Shown here piece by piece: positions 1 through 8,780 of a DNA stretch of 64,000 bases (the stretch's first letter is position 1; every line of letters starts with the position of its first letter). The stretch lies in the NCBI RefSeq assembly GCF_014857925.1, contig NZ_JACYVZ010000001.1, positions 62,001 through 126,000 of the forward strand, read 5' to 3'. The notes beneath the pieces were generated by a model. It had not been told where the DNA came from and ran no database searches. It saw only the letters and a program-made list of their open reading frames with translations. The stretch comes from Cysteiniphilum marinum (GTDB lineage: Bacteria > Pseudomonadota > Gammaproteobacteria > Francisellales > Francisellaceae). The position numbers and the translations under genes are program-made.

Positions 1-650
1 GCTAATTGAATTAAATGTGTGCGGGCAGACACATTTAAGCGTGCAAGATGATGTTTGAATTTTAAGGGAGCATCTTGTGTGTTATTGAAATGTGCCTTTT
101 GGATAAACTTCATTTCCTCTTCAAACGCCTTCGACCATGGTGTTTTTTTAAGCTTATCTGTTAGTAACTTTTGACATTGAATTAAAGAGATAACATCAGA
201 GGTGGCATAGGCTATTTGCGCGCTAGATAAAGGACGCTTACGCCAGTCTGACATTTTTTCATCCTTATTTAAATCGTCAAATCCTAAATGAGTTAGCGTG
301 TTACTAAGTGACAATTGATGATCATGTCCTAGAAATGCCATGGCAATTTGTGTATCGAATATGCCATTAAACTCACAATCTAAGCAATGCCTTAAAATCT
401 TGATATCATTCTCAGCCGCATGCATGATTTTAAGTGTGTGCTTATTTGCAAACAACGGATTAAGTAGTTGCAAGTTAATCTCAGCTGATAAAGCATCGAT
501 CAAATAGGTATGGCTGGTTGTTGCGATTTGAATAAGACATAACTCAGGATAATAGGTATTACGCCAATAAAACTCAGTATCTAGTGCGATCATTGGTTCC
601 GCCATCAATAGCGGTATAATGCGTTGTAAATCATTACTGTTTGTAATCAT
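1..650 (-). CDS. rnd: Ribonuclease D (partial, runs off the left edge)
   Basis: This reading frame has no stop and leaves the window at base 1, so about 216 codons are visible. The protein begins MITNSNDLQR and carries the three exonuclease motifs of the DEDDy family in order: ALDTEFYW (Exo I), HAAENDIKILRHCL (Exo II) and YATSDV (Exo III, with Y and D four residues apart). Family members trim the 3' ends of tRNA precursors and other stable RNAs in the cytoplasm, one nucleotide at a time, with two metal ions. The C-terminal HRDC repeats are not visible because of the truncation. The ATG at 648-650 was chosen because the ATG at 661-663 is out of frame and closes after ten codons. The gene is divergent from uvrY. 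I read this frame by hand. Confidence 0.88.
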   Translation of the reverse strand, partial: MITNSNDLQRIIPLLMAEPMIALDTEFYWRNTYYPELCLIQIATTSHTYLIDALSAEINLQLLNPLFANKHTLKIMHAAENDIKILRHCLDCEFNGIFDTQIAMAFLGHDHQLSLSNTLTHLGFDDLNKDEKMSDWRKRPLSSAQIAYATSDVISLIQCQKLLTDKLKKTPWSKAFEEEMKFIQKAHFNNTQDAPLKFKHHLARLNVSARTHLIQL

Positions 651-865
651 TGAGTGCGACTGTCATCTTACAAATGCTTTATCTTACAAACAAAAGATAG
701 AAATACAAGTAAAATAAGCTCAAATTGCTACAGCAACATTGGCAATTTTGCGCTATACTATGGTCAAAGTCTCACAAGTGAATGTGCATGTTAACCAATG
801 TAGGCTTTAAGTTTTTGACGTAAAGCGTTTAAGCTAAAGCACAAAGTAGATAGGCATATTTTCTT

Positions 866-899
866 AGGAGGTGACCTAAAACATGGGAGCAAGGTAATG
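866..899 (+). promoter_or_regulatory. Strong Shine-Dalgarno and four-codon leader ORF overlapping the uvrY start
   Basis: AGGAGGTGA at 866-874 is a nine-base match to the 16S anti-Shine-Dalgarno. It sits 8 nt before an ATG at 883 that opens the mini-ORF Met-Gly-Ala-Arg-stop. The stop TAA (895-897) overlaps the ATG of uvrY (897-899) as TAATG. The uvrY start has its own weaker site, GGAG at 886-889. Ribosomes loaded on the strong upstream site would terminate exactly on the uvrY start, the geometry of translational coupling. That it regulates UvrY synthesis is inference. Confidence 0.5.
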
Positions 900-1547
900 A
901 TAAGAGTGCTTTTGGTTGATGATCATGATTTGGTAAGACTAGGGATCAAGAAGTTGCTCAGTGATGTCAATAATATTGAGATTGTTGGTGAAGCAGCCAG
1001 TGGTGAGGAGGCAATTACGCTAACTTCTAAACTGTTACCTGATGTCATTTTGATGGATGTTAAAATGCCTGGTATGGGCGGTTTGGAGGCGACAAAACGC
1101 ATTGCCAAGACCTATCCGCAGATTAAAATTTTAATTGTGACTGTTTATGGTGAAGAACCTTATCCAACACGTGTATTACAAGCAGGCGCTTCTGGTTATA
1201 TGACCAAAGGCGTTAGCATTGATGAAATGATTCAAGCGATTAAGACAGTGTATGCCGGAAGGCGCTATTTATCACCTGAGGTTGCACAACAACTTGCCTT
1301 AAAGCACTTAACGCATGATGATGATTCACCATTTGATGTGTTATCAGAGCGTGAAATGCAGGTGTTAATCATGATCACAAGTGGTCAGAAGGTTAATGAA
1401 GTGGCGGATCAGCTTTGTTTAAGTCCAAAGACGGTTAATAGTTATCGCTATCGTTTGTTTGAAAAACTAAATATTGACAGTGATGTTGAGTTAACGCATA
1501 TGGCGATTAGACATAAACTGATTGACCTTGAAAGTAACAAAGAATAA
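897..1547 (+). CDS. uvrY: Response regulator of the GacA/UvrY/LetA family
   Basis: The 216-residue protein has a receiver domain (about 1-120) with the acidic pocket D8-D9, phospho-acceptor Asp54 (VILMDVKMPG) and a conserved lysine near residue 104 (YMTKG). A LuxR-type helix-turn-helix follows (about 148-205, SEREMQVL to VNSYRYRLFEKL). In related bacteria this regulator is phosphorylated by the hybrid kinase BarA/GacS/LetS and switches on CsrB/RsmY-type small RNAs that titrate CsrA. Its position directly before uvrC (33-bp gap) is the classical gammaproteobacterial order and supports the assignment. The ATG at 897 overlaps the stop of a tiny leader ORF. The cognate kinase is not in the window. 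Confidence 0.93.
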   Translation: MIRVLLVDDHDLVRLGIKKLLSDVNNIEIVGEAASGEEAITLTSKLLPDVILMDVKMPGMGGLEATKRIAKTYPQIKILIVTVYGEEPYPTRVLQAGASGYMTKGVSIDEMIQAIKTVYAGRRYLSPEVAQQLALKHLTHDDDSPFDVLSEREMQVLIMITSGQKVNEVADQLCLSPKTVNSYRYRLFEKLNIDSDVELTHMAIRHKLIDLESNKE

Positions 1548-1580
1548 TACTTTTTAATTTGCTTCTGTCCATAAAAAACT

Positions 1581-3422
1581 ATGTTTCACTCAGATGGCTC
1601 TGAAAATGTCACACAGACATTTGATCTAGATTCTTTTTTAAAACATTTAACAACACATCCAGGCGTTTATCGTATGTATGATAAAGCGCAGACGATTTTA
1701 TATATTGGCAAAGCCAAAAATCTCAATAAACGTGTGAATAGTTACTTTAAAAAGGGCGCTAAAGATATCAAAACACAGACATTAGTTGAGCAGGTGGCAT
1801 TTATTGATGTTACGGTAACACCTAGTGATTATGATGCCTTTTTATTAGAAAGTGCGCTAATTAAAAAGCATAAGCCTAAATATAATATCCTATTCAAAGA
1901 TGATAAAAGTTATCCTTATTTGCATTTAAGTGACCATGTATTTCCAAGGTTGTCTGGTTTTCGTGGTAAGCCGCGCAAGGCAGGGCAGTTTTTTGGACCT
2001 TTTGTCTCATTATCGTCAATGAAAGAAATGTTGATTTTACTGCAAAAGCTTTTTCCCATTAGGCAATGTGAGGATAGTTATTTTAACCATCGCTCACGCC
2101 CTTGTTTGCAATACCAGATTAAGCGTTGCAGTGGCCCTTGTGTGAATAAAATTAGTATTGAAGACTATAAGATACAAGTTGATCTTCTGGCAAAATTCAT
2201 GAGTGGTAAGCTTACTTCAGTATTGGAAGAAATCTCACAAAAAATGCAAGATGCTGCTAATGAAGAAAACTTTGAGCTTGCCGCGCAGTTACGTGATCAA
2301 TTGGCACTATTGACCAAGCTGCAGCAACAGCAGTTTCTGGATAAATTGAATAATAAGCGTTTGCATGTGTTGGGTGTTTTACAAGAAGCCGATAAGGTGT
2401 GTATTACATTGGTTAGTATTGAACAGGGTAAAGTGGCTGATGATAAACATTGGTTTATTAGTCAACATGGCAGTACGTTGACGGATATTTTAGAGGCTTT
2501 TTTATCACATTACTATTTGGCAGAACCGCGAACAATTTGGCCTGAAGAAGTTATTTTGCCTAAGGAAGTTAAGGTATCAGAGTCACTACTTATAAGTATT
2601 GCGCAAAAGGCTGAGCGACAAATTAAATGGATTAAAGAGGCTATAGCTGATAATGCCAAATGGCAGAAGCTTGCTTTAATCAACGCACGTCAAAAATTAC
2701 AGATGAATTTGCAATCTAAGCAGCATTTTGTCAAACGGTTTGATGCTTTAGCAAAGTGGCTTGATATCCCAGAAATTAAACGTATTGAATGCTTTGATAT
2801 TAGTCATCACCAAGGTGAGGCAACGGTGGCTTCGTGTGTTGTCTTTGACCAAAATGGCGCATTAAAATCTGCACACCGGCGTTATAATATTGAGGGTGTT
2901 ACAGGAGGAGATGATTATGCAGCCATTGCGCAAGCAGTCACAAGACGCGTTGAATCAGGAATAGAGGCAAATAATCTGCCAGATGTTATGATTATCGATG
3001 GTGGCAAGGGGCAGATTAAAAAAGCAGAAGAAGTACTGATGCAATATAATCAGCAGCATAATATTAAACTCTTGAGTCTTGGCAAAGGTGTTGAGCGAAT
3101 CAGTGGTAAAGAGGATATTTTTCAAGGTTTTGATAATGAGATATATCATTTGCCAGAGTATGACTTAGCCTTTTTGTTGTTAAGACAGATTCGTGATGCA
3201 GCACATGACTTTGCCATCAAAGCGCAGCGCAAAAAACTGGCAAAACGCCAAACCGAGTCCGTACTTGAGTCAATTGAAGGGGTGGGAAGCAAACGCCGAC
3301 AAGCACTTTTGAGGCACTTTGGTGGATGGCAAGAGTTATCACGTGCCTCAATTGATGAGATTGCAAAGGTCAAAGGCATTAGCCCTAAACTTGCTGATCA
3401 TATATGGCATGCGTTTCGTTAA
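1581..3422 (+). CDS. uvrC: Excinuclease ABC subunit C
   Basis: UvrC makes both incisions around a DNA lesion after UvrA2B loading in nucleotide excision repair. The 613-residue protein has the GIY-YIG nuclease first (G28-V-Y to LYIGKAKNLNKRV, 3' incision). It then has a cysteine cluster (QCEDS, RPCLQYQIKRCSGPC) and the UVR helix that contacts UvrB (NEENFELAAQLRDQ). Next come the RNase H-like 5' nuclease (ECFDISHHQGE, later MIIDGGKGQ) and a C-terminal helix-hairpin-helix pair (ESIEGVGSKRRQALLRHFGG). Length is normal. No clear ribosome-binding site precedes the ATG at 1581, but no better start lies nearby. Its stop codon abuts that of convergent recG with no spacer. Confidence 0.97.
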   Translation: MFHSDGSENVTQTFDLDSFLKHLTTHPGVYRMYDKAQTILYIGKAKNLNKRVNSYFKKGAKDIKTQTLVEQVAFIDVTVTPSDYDAFLLESALIKKHKPKYNILFKDDKSYPYLHLSDHVFPRLSGFRGKPRKAGQFFGPFVSLSSMKEMLILLQKLFPIRQCEDSYFNHRSRPCLQYQIKRCSGPCVNKISIEDYKIQVDLLAKFMSGKLTSVLEEISQKMQDAANEENFELAAQLRDQLALLTKLQQQQFLDKLNNKRLHVLGVLQEADKVCITLVSIEQGKVADDKHWFISQHGSTLTDILEAFLSHYYLAEPRTIWPEEVILPKEVKVSESLLISIAQKAERQIKWIKEAIADNAKWQKLALINARQKLQMNLQSKQHFVKRFDALAKWLDIPEIKRIECFDISHHQGEATVASCVVFDQNGALKSAHRRYNIEGVTGGDDYAAIAQAVTRRVESGIEANNLPDVMIIDGGKGQIKKAEEVLMQYNQQHNIKLLSLGKGVERISGKEDIFQGFDNEIYHLPEYDLAFLLLRQIRDAAHDFAIKAQRKKLAKRQTESVLESIEGVGSKRRQALLRHFGGWQELSRASIDEIAKVKGISPKLADHIWHAFR

Positions 3423-5477
3423 TTACGCTTTGATATACTCATCAGCCTTAGTTAGCCAGCGTTCTATAATTGGCTCAATGGTCTGAGGATGATGCTGTAT
3501 AAGCGTATCCGCGATAGAGGTAATTTCATCAAATAGATTTTGATGTTGACTTAAATCTGCAACTTTAAATTGGATATCACCGGTTTGGTTTTTACCAAAG
3601 ATATCTCCGGGGCCTCTGAGTTTAAGGTCTTCCTCAGCAATGATAAAACCATCTTGAGTTTGGCGCATAAGCTCTAAACGCTTCTTAGCGGTGAGTGATA
3701 AAGGTGATTGGTAAAGTAAAATACAGTTACTTTCTTTGTGTCCACGTCCAACACGACCACGCAATTGATGCAGTTGAGATAAACCCAAACGCTCAGCATT
3801 ATCGATAATCATAATATTGGCATTAGGCACATCAACACCGACTTCAATCACGGTGGTTGCGACCAATATATCTAGCTCATGCGCTTTAAACTGCTGCATG
3901 ATGAGTGCTTTTTCCTGAGCCTTCATCTTGCCGTGAATAAGACCAATGCGTGCGCTTGGCAACATTTCTTTGATTGTTTCAAAGAGTGACTCAGCATCTT
4001 GCAGTGTGACTAATACTTCGGATGATTCAATTAAAGGACACACCCAGTAGGCTTGTCCATCGGCATTGATATGTGCTTCAAGTTTATTGATTAGTGTTTG
4101 TTTTTTATTTTGATTTAACACACTGGTGGTGATTGGTTTGCGATTAGGTGGCAGCTCATCAATGATTGATAGATCAAGATCACCATATACCGTCATCGCC
4201 AATGTGCGTGGAATAGGGGTTGCCGTCATCACAATTTGATGGGGCTGCCAGTTGTTGCTTCTTGATTTATCAATTAATGCTAAGCGTTGTTCAACACCAA
4301 AACGATGTTGCTCATCAATAATCACCAATCCAAGCCTAGGATAATCAATGCTTTGTTGAAATACTGCATGGGTGCCAACAATAACGCAATTGTGTTGTGT
4401 CTGTATTATCTCAAGTGCGCTTTTGCGTTCTTTTGCCGTTAATTTTTGAGCGATAAAGACAACAGGAATATCAAAAGCGCTAAGCCAGTTGCTTAGATTA
4501 TGATAATGTTGCTCTGCCAAAATCTCTGTGGGTGCCATCATCACTGATTGTAAGTTATTAGCAGCAGCTTGAATTAAGCAAGCACTTGCAACAACGGTTT
4601 TCCCTGAACCGACATCACCTTGCACAAGACGTGAGCATGGCTTGGACTTGGTTAAATCAGCAAAAATCTCAGCAATAACACGCTCTTGGGCTTTGGTTGG
4701 AGCAAAAGGCAACTGACTGATAAACTTATCAAGTAATTTAGGTTTGATTTTTATCTTTGCAAACGGTGTTGATTGATTGGTTAGGCGCACTTTTTTTGCA
4801 TTAAGATTATGTGCCAGCATTTCCTCAATCGCTAAGCGATAACGAGCGTGCGTGACGCGCTTAATGGACTGCTCAAAGTCACTCTTTTGTGGGAAATGAA
4901 TCTCCATTAAAGCGTTATTAATATCCATAAATCCATGAGCTTGCAAGATCTCAGTAGGTAACAGTTCTTTAAAAGATATAGATGATTTGATTTGCTTTAT
5001 TAGTTTATGGATAACTGTCGAGCTTACCCCTTCAATCGTTGGATAAATGGCAGTAATTTCTCCACTTAAGGCTTCATTTTGATCGTTGATAATTTGCCAT
5101 TCAGGGTGAATGACCTCAATGCCATGATGAGTGTGGTTAATCTCACCAAAGCAGCGAATGATTTTACCTTTTTGCAGTAGCTTAGTCTGATTGGGGTAAA
5201 ATTTAAATAAATGCATTTTGCACATGCCACTATCATCAGAGAAGTAGCAATTAAGATGCTTTTTGCCAAAGTTGTTGATATTCACTTGGCGAATAACGCC
5301 AGAGATTTGTTGTTTTTGTCCTGAGACAGTATGTCCAATCGGTGTGATGGTGCGTCGATCTTGATAGTCTTTGGGTAAGTGAAGTAACAAATCCCATATC
5401 GTGTGAATGTTGGCTTTATTAAGCTTTGCTAATGTTGATTTACCAATGCCTTTTAAGTCTGCAAGATCTATATTCAT
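3423..5477 (-). CDS. recG: ATP-dependent DNA helicase RecG
   Basis: RecG is a superfamily 2 translocase that remodels stalled replication forks and Holliday junctions. The 684-residue protein has the N-terminal wedge/OB domain (about 1-160). The helicase core follows, with Walker A GDVGSGKT (Lys293), the DExH box IIDEQHRFG and motif III ATPIPRT. The second RecA lobe contains ATTVIEVGVDVPNAN and QLRGRVGRG, then the C-terminal TRG-type region (LKLRGPGDIFGKNQTG). Length matches the family. It starts 4 bp after the stop of the upstream AsmA-like gene, so the two probably share a transcript. It is convergent and contiguous with uvrC. Confidence 0.97.
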   Translation of the reverse strand: MNIDLADLKGIGKSTLAKLNKANIHTIWDLLLHLPKDYQDRRTITPIGHTVSGQKQQISGVIRQVNINNFGKKHLNCYFSDDSGMCKMHLFKFYPNQTKLLQKGKIIRCFGEINHTHHGIEVIHPEWQIINDQNEALSGEITAIYPTIEGVSSTVIHKLIKQIKSSISFKELLPTEILQAHGFMDINNALMEIHFPQKSDFEQSIKRVTHARYRLAIEEMLAHNLNAKKVRLTNQSTPFAKIKIKPKLLDKFISQLPFAPTKAQERVIAEIFADLTKSKPCSRLVQGDVGSGKTVVASACLIQAAANNLQSVMMAPTEILAEQHYHNLSNWLSAFDIPVVFIAQKLTAKERKSALEIIQTQHNCVIVGTHAVFQQSIDYPRLGLVIIDEQHRFGVEQRLALIDKSRSNNWQPHQIVMTATPIPRTLAMTVYGDLDLSIIDELPPNRKPITTSVLNQNKKQTLINKLEAHINADGQAYWVCPLIESSEVLVTLQDAESLFETIKEMLPSARIGLIHGKMKAQEKALIMQQFKAHELDILVATTVIEVGVDVPNANIMIIDNAERLGLSQLHQLRGRVGRGHKESNCILLYQSPLSLTAKKRLELMRQTQDGFIIAEEDLKLRGPGDIFGKNQTGDIQFKVADLSQHQNLFDEITSIADTLIQHHPQTIEPIIERWLTKADEYIKA

Positions 5478-5481
5478 GCAC

Positions 5482-6780
5482 TTACCTAAAGAACGAGCCG
5501 AGTTTATTATTTAAGGCATTTGTAAGCGCCTTTTCAATAATGGGTTGTAAGTTTTTTTGCAGTTGAGCTTGATTAATCGCAGCAGTAAATTGCTTGTTTT
5601 GATAGTTTAGATTATATGGGATAGTCAAGCTTGGCGTGCCTTTGATATGAATTGAAAGTGGGTAGTTTAACTCGTGTGTGCTTAAGTTCGCTTGTCCATA
5701 ACCTGTGACCGTAAATTCTGGGGCTTGCCAATTGATCGAAGTTGTCTTAAGTTGATTATTATCAACATTGCTGTGAATGCTAAGTTGTTTTAATTGCGTG
5801 CTTTTATTTGGATCAGAAATGAGTTTGTCTTTAGCAAGAAGCGGTAGTAGTTGAGACTTCAATGTTTGAAAGGCGCTACCAATACCATCACCTTGATCAA
5901 CAGCGCTTAATAAACCATGCGTTGAAGAAGCAATCGCATTAAGATCAATACCGATAAGATGAGCACTTTGAGCATTGATGCTAATGTCAGCTTTTGCTGT
6001 TAAGTCATTATGTAAAAGCTCAAAACTAAGTGCAAAAGAAGTTAAATTTAATTTGAAACCATTAAGATTAATTATTTGAGCTAATGCAAGGTAGGGTGCA
6101 GTGAATTGCCCTCTAAATGAAAGCTTAGGTTTGAGTATGATTTGACTCATATTACCCATGAGTAGCTGATCATTGATTTTCAAGCGAATATTATCAATAT
6201 TGTTGAGCATATTATTATTGTTTAGATAAATACTGGGCACTTTAAGACAAACGGGCAGGTGATTAAGCGTGGTTTGTATGCTTAAGTCCGTGATTTCAGT
6301 GCTGTTAGGGTGAGGGGTTAATGTTAATTGAATATTTAGCTGCTTGACATCGTTGGTTAACTCAGTGCTCACGCTATAGCGTTGATGTTTTTCAATGATA
6401 TTCAAAAGAGGTGCTTTAAACTGTTGATGTGCGGCATTGATCTCACCGTTTTGTAGTGTCAAAGACTCAAAAGGGTTGCTCGGGTGGATAAAAAAATCAA
6501 GTGGATTGATTTTAATCGTTGCATCTTGCCAATGGCTTGTGAAGGTGCCATTTTGCGCATTAATCGCAACCTCTTTAGCATGAAGCTGCATTGATTTTAG
6601 TGAGAGATCTAGCGGTCCATTAAGCATAATATGGATATTGGGGTCATTGTTTATTTTGCTATTAATCCAGTTTTTATAGTCATTGGGGTTGAAAATAAAG
6701 ACTAGCCAGATAGAAAATAATATGACCAAAAGTACAATAATGCTGATAATACTAAGTAAGAGTTTTTTAATCACACACAT
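5482..6780 (-). CDS. AsmA-like inner-membrane-anchored protein
   Basis: The 432-residue protein has one N-terminal membrane segment (about residues 6-30), then FIFNPNDYKNWI, the sequence that follows the anchor in AsmA-family proteins. Next come alternating beta-rich stretches such as IMLNGPLDLSLKSMQLHAKEV and a C-terminal repeat ending in LTNALNNKLGSFFR. AsmA-clan proteins are periplasmic beta-taco bridges implicated in moving phospholipids to the outer membrane and in outer membrane protein assembly. It is shorter than E. coli AsmA (about 617 residues). Upstream partner of recG (4-bp gap) and divergent from the LptM-like lipoprotein gene. The family call rests on the N-terminus and composition; the exact subfamily is not resolved. 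Confidence 0.7.
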   Translation of the reverse strand: MCVIKKLLLSIISIIVLLVILFSIWLVFIFNPNDYKNWINSKINNDPNIHIMLNGPLDLSLKSMQLHAKEVAINAQNGTFTSHWQDATIKINPLDFFIHPSNPFESLTLQNGEINAAHQQFKAPLLNIIEKHQRYSVSTELTNDVKQLNIQLTLTPHPNSTEITDLSIQTTLNHLPVCLKVPSIYLNNNNMLNNIDNIRLKINDQLLMGNMSQIILKPKLSFRGQFTAPYLALAQIINLNGFKLNLTSFALSFELLHNDLTAKADISINAQSAHLIGIDLNAIASSTHGLLSAVDQGDGIGSAFQTLKSQLLPLLAKDKLISDPNKSTQLKQLSIHSNVDNNQLKTTSINWQAPEFTVTGYGQANLSTHELNYPLSIHIKGTPSLTIPYNLNYQNKQFTAAINQAQLQKNLQPIIEKALTNALNNKLGSFFR

Positions 6781-6904
6781 ATTCCTTCGTAAAAGATGTC
6801 AAAATTAACGCAGAAAAACCATAATTCTAATTGGCTTCATGCATAATGTTTCTTATTATGTTGGGAATTATTTTAACGAATATTTACATAGCGCCAAGCG
6901 GATT

Positions 6905-7273
6905 ATGACAAAAAGATCTACAAAATTATTTACATTACTTATTCCTGCAACCTTGCTAATGGGCTGTGGGCAAATGGGACCTTTATACTTGCCAAAGGAT
7001 GATACTGCGACTGTCGCAAAGTCCACTGAAACTTCTAATGCAACAAAGACAAGTGCTACAGCAGCGCAGTCAGCAGATACTAGCGATAATGATAAGCCAT
7101 CGAATAAATCAGTTGATACAACAAATAATGATGGTAAAGATAAGCGAAGTTTTGAAGGCAATAAAGCGTTATCATCAACCAATGACCAGACGGCTGTTGA
7201 TGATGAAGATATACAAAGTACTGATAGCCAGCAAGATCAGCAAAATGCAGAGACGCTTAAAAATCAAGAGTGA
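6905..7273 (+). CDS. lptM: LptM (YifL)-like small lipoprotein with a long polar tail
   Basis: From the ATG at 6905 the protein has 122 residues. It has a lipoprotein signal (MTKRSTKLFTLLIPATLL), lipobox LMGC with the acylated cysteine at position 21, and then GQMGPLYLPKDD. CGxxGPLYxP immediately after the cysteine is the hallmark of LptM/YifL, which binds the LptD/LptE translocon and helps LptD disulfide maturation. An earlier in-frame ATG at 6839 would add 22 residues before the signal peptide and is less likely. The remaining 90 or so residues are almost only S, T, D, N, Q, K and A, probably disordered, and longer than the usual short tail. lptE lies 1.5 kb away on the other strand. Confidence 0.75.
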   Translation: MTKRSTKLFTLLIPATLLMGCGQMGPLYLPKDDTATVAKSTETSNATKTSATAAQSADTSDNDKPSNKSVDTTNNDGKDKRSFEGNKALSSTNDQTAVDDEDIQSTDSQQDQQNAETLKNQE

Positions 7274-7322
7274 ATAAAAAGTAAAACAATAAATAAAACA
7301 AATAAAACAATTGGAGTGAACG

Positions 7323-8462
7323 ATGACAAAAAGGCTAACTGCTTTAGCTGTATTGATAGGAACACTTAACGTAACAGCAGTTTATGCAATGAGTTCTGAC
7401 GATGCGCAAACTATGGCACAAAAATATCGTGCATTAGCGCAAAGCTATGAAGATTTAGCCAAACATTATCAGGCAATTGCTGATGCTGATAACCCTAAAG
7501 CTAATCAAAGTGATAAAGCACAAAGCACAAAAACAAGTGCAGTGACACAAAACACAGATAGTTCTGTTGCGGATTCCAAAGTACCCGTTGCCAGTGACGC
7601 AGTGCTTAGTCCTTGGGGTGATTCACTGCAAGAGCAGAAAAAAACAGCAGTTCAGTCAAAGCAATCATCTGAATCAAATGCCGACACTGTATCAACATCA
7701 CAAACGCAACCTACGTCTTCACTTAATAGTCTAAATCTGCCAGAAGGCATTGCCAATGATGATGCGGTATCGCAGAAGAAGCCAAACATAGCAGTTGCAG
7801 ACCCTTGGAAAGGTACTAGCTTTGGTTTAGGTGGCAGCCTTGTCACGGGCAACTCTGCAGCAACCAATTATAATGCGAATGCTAATATCAGTTATAATCC
7901 AATTATCCCATGGCAAAATACATTGGTGATGAGTTACTTATACAATCGCGATGATATGCCAAACGGCGATGGTGTTAAAACAAATAAATTTAAGGCATTG
8001 TTAACTACCTCTTGGGATTTCACGAAGAATAATGGTGTCTATGCAAGTTTGAATTATTTGAATGATCAATTAGATACGTACAGCTATGTTTTAACCGAGT
8101 CTGTCGGTTACAAGCGACAAATATTTAGCATTGATAATATGTCGCTTAACACCACACTTGGTCCAAGTTTAACGCAATCAAAAGTAAAAGACACAGGTGA
8201 GACATCAAATGCTGTGGGTGTACAAAGCACATTGAACTATGTCTGGAACTTTAGCGACACATCAAATTTTAAACAAAGTTTTTTGGTGAACTATACACCA
8301 CAAGATGCAACAACTTATCAAACAAATAGCACCTTATCGACGGAAATTTATAAGAACCTTATTTTGCAATTGAGTTTCCAAATTGACGGCAGTAGTTGGG
8401 CAAGCTCCAATAAGAAACGCGTTAATACCGTGACATCAACAACGATTGCGTATTCGTTTTAA
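7323..8462 (+). CDS. DUF481 outer-membrane beta-barrel protein
   Basis: The 379-residue protein has a cleavable signal (MTKRLTALAVLIGTLNVTAVYA), then a short coiled-coil segment (AQKYRALAQSYEDLAKHYQAIA). A Ser/Thr/Gln-rich linker of about 110 residues leads to a C-terminal barrel domain (from about 160, FGLGGSLVTGNSAATNYNAN) made of alternating aromatic/polar strands. The barrel ends in the C-terminal phenylalanine recognised by the BAM complex (STTIAYSF). The barrel matches the DUF481 (YdiY-like, salt-induced outer membrane protein) family, whose function is unknown. A good ribosome-binding site (GGAGTGAACG) precedes the ATG. It follows the LptM-like gene by 49 bp, so co-transcription is plausible. 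Confidence 0.8.
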   Translation: MTKRLTALAVLIGTLNVTAVYAMSSDDAQTMAQKYRALAQSYEDLAKHYQAIADADNPKANQSDKAQSTKTSAVTQNTDSSVADSKVPVASDAVLSPWGDSLQEQKKTAVQSKQSSESNADTVSTSQTQPTSSLNSLNLPEGIANDDAVSQKKPNIAVADPWKGTSFGLGGSLVTGNSAATNYNANANISYNPIIPWQNTLVMSYLYNRDDMPNGDGVKTNKFKALLTTSWDFTKNNGVYASLNYLNDQLDTYSYVLTESVGYKRQIFSIDNMSLNTTLGPSLTQSKVKDTGETSNAVGVQSTLNYVWNFSDTSNFKQSFLVNYTPQDATTYQTNSTLSTEIYKNLILQLSFQIDGSSWASSNKKRVNTVTSTTIAYSF

Positions 8463-8625
8463 GTGCATCATTCTTTTATTTATCGACTGACCACCTTTAT
8501 GAGCTCGCTAATGCTTTTCTGGTGGCGTATCACATAGTTTTTGCGATTGATACAAGGTAGTTTTCCAGTGATAACTAAAATCACCTTGATCTAGTGACGT
8601 AAATCAACAACAATGCTTGCATTAA

Positions 8626-8775
8626 AGCAAAGCCGTGCAACAAGGTCGCTACGAAGAGAGGCTAAACTCGGTAAAAAGCATGCTTGCGAAGGGGTATGCC
8701 ATTGAAAGCGTTGCTGAGCTAACGGGTTTGAGTGCTGATGAGCTTAAGCTCATATATCAAGGGTTGCAGCACTAA
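8626..8775 (+). pseudogene. C-terminal remnant of an Rpn-family (PD-(D/E)XK) nuclease/transposase
   Basis: The 318-bp gap between the DUF481 gene and lptE holds an open stretch of about 49 codons that ends at TAA 8773-8775 and reads ..VQQGRYEERLNSVKSML.. then AKGYAIESVAELTGLSADEL. This is the typical tail of Rpn / TIGR01784 recombination-promoting nucleases (basic linker, MLAKGY, then a small helix-turn-helix-like motif). An in-frame stop (8623-8625) lies immediately upstream and no nuclease core is found, so only the tail survives. The rest of the gap (8463-8622) shows nothing I can identify. Confidence 0.55.
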
Positions 8776-8780
8776 TTCAA

